64,000 nt of DNA from Parapedobacter sp042666505 (GTDB lineage Bacteria > Bacteroidota > Bacteroidia > Sphingobacteriales > Sphingobacteriaceae), in contig NZ_JBHTDN010000001.1 in the NCBI RefSeq assembly GCF_042666505.1, positions 124,001-188,000 of the forward strand. Reading direction: 5' to 3'. The notes under the pieces were generated by a model. It did not search any database, was not told where the DNA came from, and saw nothing but the letters and a program-made list of their open reading frames with translations. Shown here piece after piece: positions 33,696 through 41,752 of this stretch (position 1 is the stretch's first letter; each line of letters opens with the position of its first letter). Both the position numbers and the translations under genes were made by a program.

Positions 33696-36569
33696 ATGAT
33701 AAAAAACACCTATATCTGCCTTTTGGGAATTTCTTTAACTTGGATCTGGGCCGCTTGCCGTTCGGAAAATGAGGTGCCGATCAAGCCCAAACTATTTGTT
33801 CCGGACGATCTGGAAGCGACGGTCTGGGCTGAATCTCCGATGTTCTTTAATCCAACGAACATCGACGTGGATATCCGAGGCAGAATATGGGTGACCGAGG
33901 CGGTAAATTACCGAAATTTTAACAACGATTCAACCAAACATCTTTCGCATCCTGCCGGAGACCGCGTACTTATCCTGGAGGATACGGACGGGGACGGCAT
34001 CGCTGACAGTTCAAAGGTGTTTATCCAAGATAAGGATATCACATCGCCATTGGGGATATCGGTTATCGGAAATAAGGTGATCATATCATGCTCACCCTCG
34101 GTAATTGTTTATACCGATGACGATGGAGACGATAAGCCCGACCGTAAAGAGGTATTCCTTACCGGTTTCGGTGGGCTCGACCACGATCACGGCCTGCATA
34201 CCGGCGTAGCCGGGCCCGACGGAAAATGGTATTTTATCGTGGGCAATGCAGGTCCCCATTTGGTCGCCGATAAAAATGGGTGGACACTTCGCGCCGGAAG
34301 CGTATATACCGGCGGATCACCATACAACAAGGAAAACACTCCAGCGCAACGAAGCGACGATGGTCACATTTGGACCGGCGGACTGGTGTTCAGGATAAAT
34401 CCGGATGGCACGGGCATGGAGGTGCTGGGCCACAACTTCCGAAATTCGTATGAGGTAGCCGTGGATTCATATGGTAACATGTGGCAAAGTGACAACGATG
34501 ATGAAGTAGATGCCTGCCGAACCAGTTGGGTTATGGAGGGCGGCAATGCCGGTTTTTTCAGTGAGACGGGCATACGGACATGGCGTGCGGAGAGAAGGCC
34601 CGATCAAACCATACAGACTGCTCATTGGCATCAGGAAGATCCCGGTGTAATGCCTGTAGGCAAAATTTACGGACCCGGTGCGCCCACAGGAATCGTGGTC
34701 AATGAAAGCGATGCGCTCGGAGAAGCTTACCGCGGTATGCTGCTCAGTGCCGATGCTGGAAGAAACGCAATTTTTGGATATCCTTTTAAACCTGAGGGTG
34801 CCGGATTTGACCTATCATCAGGTCGCCCCTTCATTACTTCCACCGGCGTCGACAACGAATTTTATCGGTGGAACGATGTCGATGAAAACACCGAAAAGTG
34901 GTTTCGGCCAAGTGATGTTGCGATCGGAACGGATGGGGCGATCTATGTGGCGGACTGGTATGACCCGATTGTAGGTGGGCATCAGATGATTGATTCCATC
35001 GGATTTGGACGCATTTATCGCATCGCACCTAAAGGGAAAAAGTTAATTGCACCGCGGATCGATCTGCGTGAGACTTCCGGTCAGATCGAAGCCTTTTTGA
35101 GTCCGGCCGTCAATGTACGGAATCAAGGATTCGAACGGTTGAGAGCCCAGGGGCCGCAAATCCTGCCTGAACTAACAAAACTACTGGAAAACAAAAATCC
35201 ATATCACCAGGCCCGAGCCATTTGGCTATTAGCACAACTTGGCCAGGAAGGCCTCCGCAAAACCGTTGAAATGTTAGCGCACAAAGACCCCCAGATTCGG
35301 TTGACCGCATTGCGGGCGCTAAAACAGGCAGACAAGGGGAATTTACTTATGTATGCGGAAAAGATGGCGGGCGACGCCTCTTCTGCCGTACGGAGGGAGG
35401 TTGCCCTTATGCTTCGGGATGTGCCCTTTGACGAGAGTGGCTCCATACTATTGACGCTTATCGATGACTTCGACGGTGAGGACCGCGCCTACTTAAGTGC
35501 ATTGGGTATTGCGCTGAAAGGTAAAGAACGAGAGGCCTATGCTGCATTAATGAGCCATGCCGGTAATCCGGAGCCAGAGAACTGGTCAAAGGCTCTCGCG
35601 GCGGTCGTGTGGGAACTGCATCCCGATGAAGCGGTATCTGCACTGAAACAACGGGCATTAAGTGAAAAGCTCAATTTAGCCGACCGGAACAAGGCCGTGG
35701 TAGCACTCGGTTTTGTTCCCACCCGTGAAGCAGCTATGTCCATGCGTGAGTTGCTCGGCGCAGCCAACCAAGAAGTCGCCGGTTCAGCACTGTGGTGGTT
35801 GCAGTTCCGAAAGACCAACGATTGGAAACCTTATCTCCAGGACTGGCAATCGGCTTCACAGAAACTGCTCGCTGCGCAACCCGAGGCACTTGCTTTTTAT
35901 CGACAGATGAAAGACGACAATTTGGGAGATCACGATAAAAGGGAGGCGGCCCGGCAGCTGGTAAAGAGCAAAACGGGCAAACTTTATTTGATAGATCTTG
36001 CCGCTGCCGGGTTAGTTTCGGACTCGTTGAAAAAAGAGCTGACCGAGCAGATGCTGGAGGATAGCGACCGCAATTTTAAGGCCTTGGCAGCCCACTATTT
36101 CGATGTTGGCGACACGGTATCGTTTTCAATTGAGCAAGTAGCGGAACTGCGCCCCGATCCTGATAAAGGAAAGAGCTTATTCATTGCCAATTGCATTGTA
36201 TGTCACAAGGTCGGTACGGTTGGGCAGGAGATAGGACCTGATCTAACTAACATCCAGACCCGATTCGACCGGAAGGCGATACTCGATGGTATAATCCATC
36301 CCGACGTGGCGGTGGCGTTCGGTTCGGAGCCGTATTTGGTTTTATTAAAGAACGGTGCGGCTCTTTACGGCCTGCTGTTGTCAGACGGACCGGTGGTAAC
36401 TGTCATGGATACTTACGGGAAGCAATATGTCATCGAGGCATCGGCCGTGGCTGAAAAACGGCATCTGAATACCAGCATTATGCCATCTCCCCGCTTTATA
36501 CCCTTAACCGCACAGGACGCAGCCGACATCAGTGCGTATTTGTCATCGGATAAAAAAGGGCTCGAATGA
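33696..36569 (+). CDS. PVC-type haem-binding dehydrogenase lipoprotein (propeller-HEAT-cytochrome c)
   Basis: A 957-residue lipoprotein (signal to WIWAACRS, lipobox WAAC). A six-bladed propeller-like domain fills about residues 35-430 (DVDIRGRIWVTEAVNYRNF; LILEDTDGDGIADSSKVF; WQSDNDDEVDACRTSW; DGAIYVADWYDP). Residues about 450-800 look like HEAT-type helical repeats (ARAIWLLAQLG; LTALRALKQA). A C-terminal cytochrome c domain has CxxCH at 833-837 (NCIVCHKVG). The family probably oxidises sugars or other compounds and passes electrons to the haem. The substrate is unknown. It is cotranscribed with the Tat-exported isomerase-like gene. Confidence 0.85.
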   Translation: MIKNTYICLLGISLTWIWAACRSENEVPIKPKLFVPDDLEATVWAESPMFFNPTNIDVDIRGRIWVTEAVNYRNFNNDSTKHLSHPAGDRVLILEDTDGDGIADSSKVFIQDKDITSPLGISVIGNKVIISCSPSVIVYTDDDGDDKPDRKEVFLTGFGGLDHDHGLHTGVAGPDGKWYFIVGNAGPHLVADKNGWTLRAGSVYTGGSPYNKENTPAQRSDDGHIWTGGLVFRINPDGTGMEVLGHNFRNSYEVAVDSYGNMWQSDNDDEVDACRTSWVMEGGNAGFFSETGIRTWRAERRPDQTIQTAHWHQEDPGVMPVGKIYGPGAPTGIVVNESDALGEAYRGMLLSADAGRNAIFGYPFKPEGAGFDLSSGRPFITSTGVDNEFYRWNDVDENTEKWFRPSDVAIGTDGAIYVADWYDPIVGGHQMIDSIGFGRIYRIAPKGKKLIAPRIDLRETSGQIEAFLSPAVNVRNQGFERLRAQGPQILPELTKLLENKNPYHQARAIWLLAQLGQEGLRKTVEMLAHKDPQIRLTALRALKQADKGNLLMYAEKMAGDASSAVRREVALMLRDVPFDESGSILLTLIDDFDGEDRAYLSALGIALKGKEREAYAALMSHAGNPEPENWSKALAAVVWELHPDEAVSALKQRALSEKLNLADRNKAVVALGFVPTREAAMSMRELLGAANQEVAGSALWWLQFRKTNDWKPYLQDWQSASQKLLAAQPEALAFYRQMKDDNLGDHDKREAARQLVKSKTGKLYLIDLAAAGLVSDSLKKELTEQMLEDSDRNFKALAAHYFDVGDTVSFSIEQVAELRPDPDKGKSLFIANCIVCHKVGTVGQEIGPDLTNIQTRFDRKAILDGIIHPDVAVAFGSEPYLVLLKNGAALYGLLLSDGPVVTVMDTYGKQYVIEASAVAEKRHLNTSIMPSPRFIPLTAQDAADISAYLSSDKKGLE

Positions 36570-36647
36570 ACTTTTGATCACGATTTACGAAACTTTTAAG
36601 TACCTAAATTGTACTATAGGCAAAGGTACATTCAATTACGTAGAACG

Positions 36648-36914
36648 ATGGCAATAAAAAAAGAGAGCGCGCAGGTTTCGGCTAACAGCGATCAATTGTC
36701 TGACAAAAAGGGAGACGGCTTGATCCATCCACGTCGTGATCTAAAAAATAAAAAACAACAGAAGAATTATGAAGCGGGTGTGGACCCACAGGATGAACAA
36801 CTCAATACCGTGCCAGAAGGAACGGGGAGTGAGCAGGGCGACTCAAAACCTGGTGGCGGTAATCGATTGCTGAAGGATACAACTACCCAAAGCACTAACA
36901 GCCAAAAAAAATAA
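36648..36914 (+). CDS. Small hydrophilic, probably disordered protein
   Basis: From the ATG at 36648 this is 88 residues with almost no hydrophobic core and many K, D, E, G, N, Q and S residues (DLKNKKQQKNYEAGVDPQDE). Such low-complexity hydrophilic proteins are often stress-induced or desiccation-linked, but I see no LEA or CsbD motif. It marks the start of the stress-type block. The ribosome site is weak. A longer reading from 36609 has a different composition and was rejected. Confidence 0.5.
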   Translation: MAIKKESAQVSANSDQLSDKKGDGLIHPRRDLKNKKQQKNYEAGVDPQDEQLNTVPEGTGSEQGDSKPGGGNRLLKDTTTQSTNSQKK

Positions 36915-36926
36915 AAAAATCAAACA

Positions 36927-36960
36927 TTTGCCGGAATGGTTTGTAGTCCTCTTAAATTTG
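36927..36960 (+). promoter_or_regulatory. Promoter before the single-domain response regulator
   Basis: TTTG (36927-36930) and TAAATTTG (36953-36960) are 22 bases apart, one more than the usual 19-21. The -7 element is a perfect match. The leader to the ATG at 37072 would be about 107 bases. Confidence 0.45.
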
Positions 36961-37071
36961 ACTAAGCTTTTATATTCGGTCGACTATTAATTTGCAGTTA
37001 TCCGGTCGCTCATCACACATTTATCAGGGCGCAGATAAGTTTAAGTAATTAACCAGACGCTTAAATACTTG

Positions 37072-37446
37072 ATGAAAAAGAAGATTCTATACATTGAGGA
37101 CGATCCTGATATGGCAGATATTGTTGCGGAAATCATGCAATATGAGGAGTATGAGGTAATTACCGATAGCGGAAAATCGATGTACAAATATTTGAAAAAT
37201 AACGATATCGGACTGATTTTGATGGATGAAGGGTTGAGCTGGTGCTGGGGCAGTAATCTGTGCCGGGAACTTCGTTCCAATGAAGAGACCGCGAATATTC
37301 CAATCATTATGATCTCGGCGGTTCGTGAGATCGATGACATCGCGCAACATTGCGGAGCCAATGCATATATCCGAAAGCCGTTTGAAATCTACGATGTCAT
37401 TGACGCCGTGAACGATTATTATCCAAAACATGACCCCGCGATGTGA
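37072..37446 (+). CDS. Single-domain response regulator (CheY-like)
   Basis: A 124-residue receiver without output domain. The acidic pocket is complete: E9-D10-D11, the phosphoacceptor D52 in LILMDEGLSWCWG, S82 in IMISAV, and K102 in YIRKPF. The loop after D52 (EGLSWCWGSNLC) is unusually rich in Trp and Cys. The start is ATG at 37072; a TTG at 37069 is also in frame. No kinase lies adjacent; the soluble histidine kinase at 51048 is the nearest in the window. Confidence 0.9.
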   Translation: MKKKILYIEDDPDMADIVAEIMQYEEYEVITDSGKSMYKYLKNNDIGLILMDEGLSWCWGSNLCRELRSNEETANIPIIMISAVREIDDIAQHCGANAYIRKPFEIYDVIDAVNDYYPKHDPAM

Positions 37447-37542
37447 TCGGGCGCAATAGCGATTAACGTGGCGATGCTGAGGAAAAAGCAGGTTCAGGAG
37501 AAAATTGAAAAACAAATTTATTTGCGAGTGAAAAGTATGAAG

Positions 37543-37725
37543 TTAAACCGGGAGATGGCACTTTTGCCAACATTTTATCAAGGAGACGATAAGGAGCAGG
37601 GTAATCACGGCAACGAGGAAAACGCTAACGATATCATGGGTTGTAGAATGCTTGAAAATTTGAAAATGGCTTTGCTTTTCAGCCGTATTCAAAGCCAAGT
37701 AGAAGACGACCACCACGGCGAACAC
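37543..37725 (-). CDS. Possible small two-TM membrane protein (uncertain)
   Basis: The stretch 37447-37736 holds no secure gene. On the minus strand a 60-residue frame starting with GTG reads as a short hairpin membrane protein: a first hydrophobic stretch (FAVVVVFYLAL) and a TM helix DIVSVFLVAVITLLLIVSLI with a basic, Cys-containing end. The plus strand carries an 86-residue hydrophilic frame over the same bases (37468-37728). One is a shadow of the other, because hydrophilic codons read backwards give hydrophobic ones. I cannot decide, and neither start has a good ribosome site. Confidence 0.25.
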   Translation of the reverse strand: MFAVVVVFYLALNTAEKQSHFQIFKHSTTHDIVSVFLVAVITLLLIVSLIKCWQKCHLPV

Positions 37726-37736
37726 TAAACAGGGGC

Positions 37737-38750
37737 GTGGTGAAACTCAGGTATCTGCCAGACGTTGTACCCGGCTATCGACGTATAAAGCGCGGTAGGG
37801 GATTTTGCTTTCTGGACGATAAAGGCGAGCGGATTACGGACGTTCGTAAGCTTGAACGCTTCCGGGCCTTGGTTATCCCTCCTGCTTGGAAAAGCGTGTG
37901 GATCAGCCCTAGTAGGCGCGGCCATCTACAGGCCACGGGAGTGGATGAGTATGGCCGGAAACAATACCTTTACCACCCTGAATGGACCGCCGAAAAGCAA
38001 CGGAAGAAGTTGGAGCGTATGGTCGCATTCGGGACCGTCTTACCCGCTTTTAGAAAGCAAATTGCAAAAGATTTGCGTCGTAATGACTTCGATAAGACCA
38101 AGGTGACCGCTTTGGCGTTGAAAGTTATGGAAGAGACGCTAATGCGGGTCGGTAACGAACAATATCGCCGTAGATATGGTAGCCATGGCTTAACTACCTT
38201 GAAAAAAAAACATTTGATACTGTCCGGAACAACTGCTACCTTTCAATTCGTCGGAAAAAAGGGGGTTAAACAGAAAATTACGATTAACCGAAAATACCTA
38301 GTCGGGCAGCTCTTAACGTTATCAAGTTTTCCCCGGCCTTATTTATTTCAGTACGTCAACGATGAAAACCAAATTACAAGGCTTCGTGCCAATGATATCA
38401 ATAGTTATATTCAGTACCACACAGGGCCGGAATTTTCTTCGAAGGACTACCGTACCTGGTACGCAGGGCTTTGGGCACTCCGACTGTTTGCAGCGTGTGT
38501 AGACTATGCAGGCGAGAAGGATTGTAAAGCCAATATCCTGTCGGTTTTAGATACGGTATCTCAACGTTTGGGCAACACACGCACGGTTTGCAAGCAATAC
38601 TATGTGCCGGATAAGCTAGTCAGTGGTTATGAGGACGGCTCATTACTTCCTTATTTGCGGAAAAGCCGGGCCGGACGGGGCCAGGTCACGACTAAGGCCG
38701 CAGAGACACAATTATTGACTTTCTTGCGTTGTGTAACGGTAGAAATCTGA
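37737..38750 (+). CDS. DNA topoisomerase IB (poxvirus-like)
   Basis: A 337-residue type IB topoisomerase that relaxes supercoils without ATP. Family hallmarks are the N-terminal LRYLPDVVPGYRRIKRGRGF and FRALVIPPAWKSVWI, the core RVGNEQYRRRYGSHGLTTLKKKH, and the catalytic Tyr in RLGNTRTVCKQYYVPD, most likely Y289. Bacterial members of this family are often accessory and linked to stress or DNA repair genes. The start is GTG at 37737 or 37740, without a clear ribosome site. Its stop abuts the convergent AI-2E transporter stop with no gap. Confidence 0.92.
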   Translation: MVKLRYLPDVVPGYRRIKRGRGFCFLDDKGERITDVRKLERFRALVIPPAWKSVWISPSRRGHLQATGVDEYGRKQYLYHPEWTAEKQRKKLERMVAFGTVLPAFRKQIAKDLRRNDFDKTKVTALALKVMEETLMRVGNEQYRRRYGSHGLTTLKKKHLILSGTTATFQFVGKKGVKQKITINRKYLVGQLLTLSSFPRPYLFQYVNDENQITRLRANDINSYIQYHTGPEFSSKDYRTWYAGLWALRLFAACVDYAGEKDCKANILSVLDTVSQRLGNTRTVCKQYYVPDKLVSGYEDGSLLPYLRKSRAGRGQVTTKAAETQLLTFLRCVTVEI

Positions 38751-39845
38751 TTACTTTGATCGGTGTCTTTTTCCAAAAACCCTGAGGAGAGAAGTTTTGT
38801 CCTTTTTGGTTTTCGCAGGCCCTAATAGGACTCCCCAAGGCTGAAGTGCAGGAATATGGTCACAAATGATTTTTACAATGCCTATTACCGGAATTGCCAA
38901 CGCCATACCGGCGATTCCCCATAACAACTCACCAGCTACCAGCGCCATAATGGTAAACAAGGGATTAATGTTTACCTGTTGTCCGACAACAAGTGGTTCG
39001 AGAATATACGTTTGCAAAAACTGAACGGTGAGATAAACGAATAAGATACCAAGCACCATGCGTCCATCTCCTCCTTGTGCCAACACGGAAAAAATAGCAA
39101 TCAGGTTACCAACGAAATTTCCAAAGAAGGGTACGATTTCCAAAATCCCACAGATAATGGCAAAGAATATGGCCCCTTCCAATCCCACCAGCGTAAAACC
39201 TATGCTGTACATCACCCATAAGACAGCGACCATGTTAAAAAGTCCGATGAGATAGCGGCCCGAGATGGTTACCGATTTATGGATAATGGTATCCGCCTGC
39301 TGCTTTTTATCCTTGGGAACAATGTGCAGTATAAATGTTTTCAGGTGAGACCGATAGAATATCAGCAAATAGGTATAGATGATGACCAACACCGCGTTGA
39401 TAGCCAAGCTGCTGACCGCATTTATAAAACTGAAAAATAAAGAGCCTGCCCAGGTGGATGCTTCTTTTTCCTGCTCTTGCAGCATTTTTTTCTGCACATC
39501 CAGATGGATTCCGAAAGTGTCGCTTATCCATTCGCGGACGGAATCGATCCTTGCCGTTATTACCGCCCTTGTCTCCGCAAAGTCTTCAGCAAGACGATTG
39601 ATCTGCCATGAAAGGATCAAACCCAGTAAAACGATCGTGCAAACAAACAATAAGATCGGAATGAGCGAAGCCAATGCACGACCGATTCCCATTTTTTCCA
39701 ACCGGTTACTGACGGTAACCAATAACATTGCCAGCAAGGCTGCAAGGACTATCGGAATGAGGAGGGGAGCTGCAAAATAAAGCGCGGCTACTGATAACGT
39801 GGTGATGATTACGATATTCGCAATACGCGTGATCTTAGCTTGCAT
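38751..39845 (-). CDS. AI-2E/PerM-family membrane transporter
   Basis: A 364-residue membrane protein with the PerM topology: an N-terminal group of TM helices (IIITTLSVAALYFAAPLLIPIVLAALLAML), a large extracytoplasmic loop (LAEDFAETRAVITARIDSVREWISDTF), and C-terminal helices with GFTLVGLEGAIFFAIICGIL and PLVVGQQVNINPLFTIMALVAGELL. The conserved PFFG phrase (IVPFFGNF) and AIPVIGIVKII near the end confirm it. Roles include efflux or autoinducer-2 export, but for most members they are unproven. It follows the sigma factor gene by 14 bases. Confidence 0.9.
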   Translation of the reverse strand: MQAKITRIANIVIITTLSVAALYFAAPLLIPIVLAALLAMLLVTVSNRLEKMGIGRALASLIPILLFVCTIVLLGLILSWQINRLAEDFAETRAVITARIDSVREWISDTFGIHLDVQKKMLQEQEKEASTWAGSLFFSFINAVSSLAINAVLVIIYTYLLIFYRSHLKTFILHIVPKDKKQQADTIIHKSVTISGRYLIGLFNMVAVLWVMYSIGFTLVGLEGAIFFAIICGILEIVPFFGNFVGNLIAIFSVLAQGGDGRMVLGILFVYLTVQFLQTYILEPLVVGQQVNINPLFTIMALVAGELLWGIAGMALAIPVIGIVKIICDHIPALQPWGVLLGPAKTKKDKTSLLRVFGKRHRSK

Positions 39846-39859
39846 ACATGGTAGCGCGC

Positions 39860-40372
39860 TTATTTGCCGGTTGCATAAGGTTTGAGCTTCTTTTTTAATT
39901 GTTGTCGGGCAACGTGAATCCGTGTTTTAACCGTACCGATGGGTATTTGGAAGTAGTCAGCAATTTCGTGATATTTATATCCTTCATAATACATAGAAAA
40001 AGGATAATAATATTCTTCAGCCAATTTGGCAAGTGCCGATTCAATATCCTCCATGATGAATTTGCCCTCTGCGCCATTACGCAGTGAACTTTTAAACAGG
40101 TCGGAGGAGGAAATTGTGTCAGATTTTAGGATGATTGCATTGGTCTTGACTTTCCGCCGGTAGTAATTTATAAATGTGTTTTTAAGTATGGTATAGAGCC
40201 AGGCTTGCAGGTTGGTGCCTTCTTTAAACTTGTTATAGTAAGAAAACGCTTTCAGGACAGTGTCCTGTACCAGGTCGTTAGCGTTTTCTTCGTCGCGTGT
40301 AAAATAAAATGCATAGCTGTTCAGGGAACCTACTTCTTGTACTACTTTCGTGTTGAATTCGATCTTATTCAT
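39860..40372 (-). CDS. ECF-type RNA polymerase sigma factor
   Basis: A 170-residue sigma factor with region 2 (YAFYFTRDEENANDLVQDTVLKAFSYYNKF, LQAWLYTILKNTFINYYRRK) and region 4 (YYPFSMYYEGYKYHEIADYF, PIGTVKTRIHVARQQLKKKL). Unlike the two sigma genes before it, no anti-sigma gene follows; the AI-2E transporter gene comes 14 bases downstream. It belongs to the stress block and may be the block's own sigma factor, but this is inference. Confidence 0.92.
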   Translation of the reverse strand: MNKIEFNTKVVQEVGSLNSYAFYFTRDEENANDLVQDTVLKAFSYYNKFKEGTNLQAWLYTILKNTFINYYRRKVKTNAIILKSDTISSSDLFKSSLRNGAEGKFIMEDIESALAKLAEEYYYPFSMYYEGYKYHEIADYFQIPIGTVKTRIHVARQQLKKKLKPYATGK

Positions 40373-40660
40373 AATCTATAGCATTTATCGTTACGTATTA
40401 TATTCATCCCCGTTGCCATCTCGAGCCATGTGTACGCCGGGTGGACACACCCAAGTATTCGATGGTTGCTCCATCGTATCCGGCAAATGACGGATTGTCG
40501 TTTAGTAGCGTTGTTCGATAGCTAGCTTGTTTGTGATTAGGTAAACAAAAGCACCTTCATTTTTGTTTGAATTATTTTAAAAAATAGAGCAGGGCTCTGA
40601 TGTCTCGATAAGAAATCGGCCTTTAAGATGAATTTAGGCATGTTACGTTGGTTTTTGTTA
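40373..40660. other. Non-coding spacer with two adjacent hairpins
   Basis: This 288-base spacer between the brkB-type gene end and the sigma gene start has no gene. It holds two perfect small hairpins: GGGTG-GACA-CACCC at 40439-40452 and CGATGG-TTGCT-CCATCG at 40460-40476. Neither has a T-run. They could be an attenuator in the sigma leader or part of a terminator. I see no good minus-strand promoter. Confidence 0.45.
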
Positions 40661-41617
40661 TCACTTTTTTACATTTTCGGTTCCCTTCGGCGGTGGGACA
40701 TGGCTGACCTGTAATTCGGTTTCGCGTTCTTCTACATGTACTGCAAATTCTGCCGGGGCAATGCGAGACCCATGATACTCGGCGTACGCCCGCGTAAATG
40801 AAGCGCCGATATAAAGGATCGCCGCGGTGTAATACACCCATAAAAGTAATACAATGATGGAAGCCGCGGCGCCATAAGTAGATTCAGGTCCGGTAGTTTG
40901 TATATAGAAGCCAATCAGGAAGCGACCGATCATAAATAGTATAGCGGTAAAAAATGCACCTGCTTTTACGTCTTTCCATTGGATGCGCACATCAGGCAAA
41001 AATTTAAAGATAACCCCAAACAATGCGCTAATGACGATAAAGTTGGTAAGGGTTTCTATAGTAAGTGATAAATAGACTGCTAAATCCGAAAATTGCCTCC
41101 TGATATAATCCATGAATATCATCAATAGCCCATTCACAATCAGCGAGACGATCAGTAAAAAGCCCAAAGACAGGACGAGTGATGAGGAAAGCAGTCGATC
41201 GGTGATCAGTTTCACCCATCCCCTCTGAGGTTTGGGTTTGATTTCCCAGATCTTATTTATGGAATGTTGCATATCCCCGAATACGGTGGTGGCCCCAAGA
41301 AGCAGGGTGCCGATACCGACAATAAGCGCCCAGGTATTGTCTTCCTTGAGTTGTACATTTTTGAGCATTTCCTGGATTTGTGCTGCGGCATTCTTGCCTA
41401 CTAATCCGTTGATTTCATGGAAGACTCTCCCTTCCGCTGCCTCCTGGCCGAAAAATAGCGCTGCGAGGGAAATGGTCAATACCAACAGCGGAGCTAGGGA
41501 AAAAACGGTATAATAGGCTAAGGATGCACTGAATTTGAGGCCTTTTACATCCATGAAAATGGTGAATGTGTTTTTTAGAATCGCAAACCAGCGTTTAATA
41601 AATCCTGTTGATTTCAT
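40661..41617 (-). CDS. YihY/BrkB-family inner-membrane protein
   Basis: A 318-residue membrane protein with six to seven helices and the family pattern: FSASLAYYTVFSLAPLLVLTISLAALFFG near the start, GIGTLLLGATTVFGDMQHSINKIWEIKP in the middle, and AASIIVLLLWVYYTAAILYIGASFTRAYAEYHG at the end. YihY/BrkB proteins are annotated as RNase BN-like by history, but are membrane proteins of unclear role, sometimes in lipid transport. A C-terminal soluble tail ends it. It is divergent from the MFS gene with 135 bases between. Confidence 0.9.
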   Translation of the reverse strand: MKSTGFIKRWFAILKNTFTIFMDVKGLKFSASLAYYTVFSLAPLLVLTISLAALFFGQEAAEGRVFHEINGLVGKNAAAQIQEMLKNVQLKEDNTWALIVGIGTLLLGATTVFGDMQHSINKIWEIKPKPQRGWVKLITDRLLSSSLVLSLGFLLIVSLIVNGLLMIFMDYIRRQFSDLAVYLSLTIETLTNFIVISALFGVIFKFLPDVRIQWKDVKAGAFFTAILFMIGRFLIGFYIQTTGPESTYGAAASIIVLLLWVYYTAAILYIGASFTRAYAEYHGSRIAPAEFAVHVEERETELQVSHVPPPKGTENVKK

Positions 41618-41752
41618 AAGCTCTTATTTGTTGATCCGTGCTACGTTTACTCTGATAACGCAAGCGGGAATCCAGAGTTTTTTCTGTTTTTCATTATTGT
41701 GCCAACAGTTGTCCTTTTGATTTGTTGATAATTTGAATCATTATGCGCACCT

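Noticed and set aside
36609..36647. Upstream start for the small hydrophilic protein
   Set aside because: The extra residues are basic and aromatic, unlike the rest, and the ATG at 36648 is a better start.
37468..37728. Hydrophilic 86-residue plus-strand frame beginning MAMLRKK
   Set aside because: It competes with a minus-strand membrane-like frame in the same bases, has a GTG start and no ribosome site. Kept only as an undecided region.
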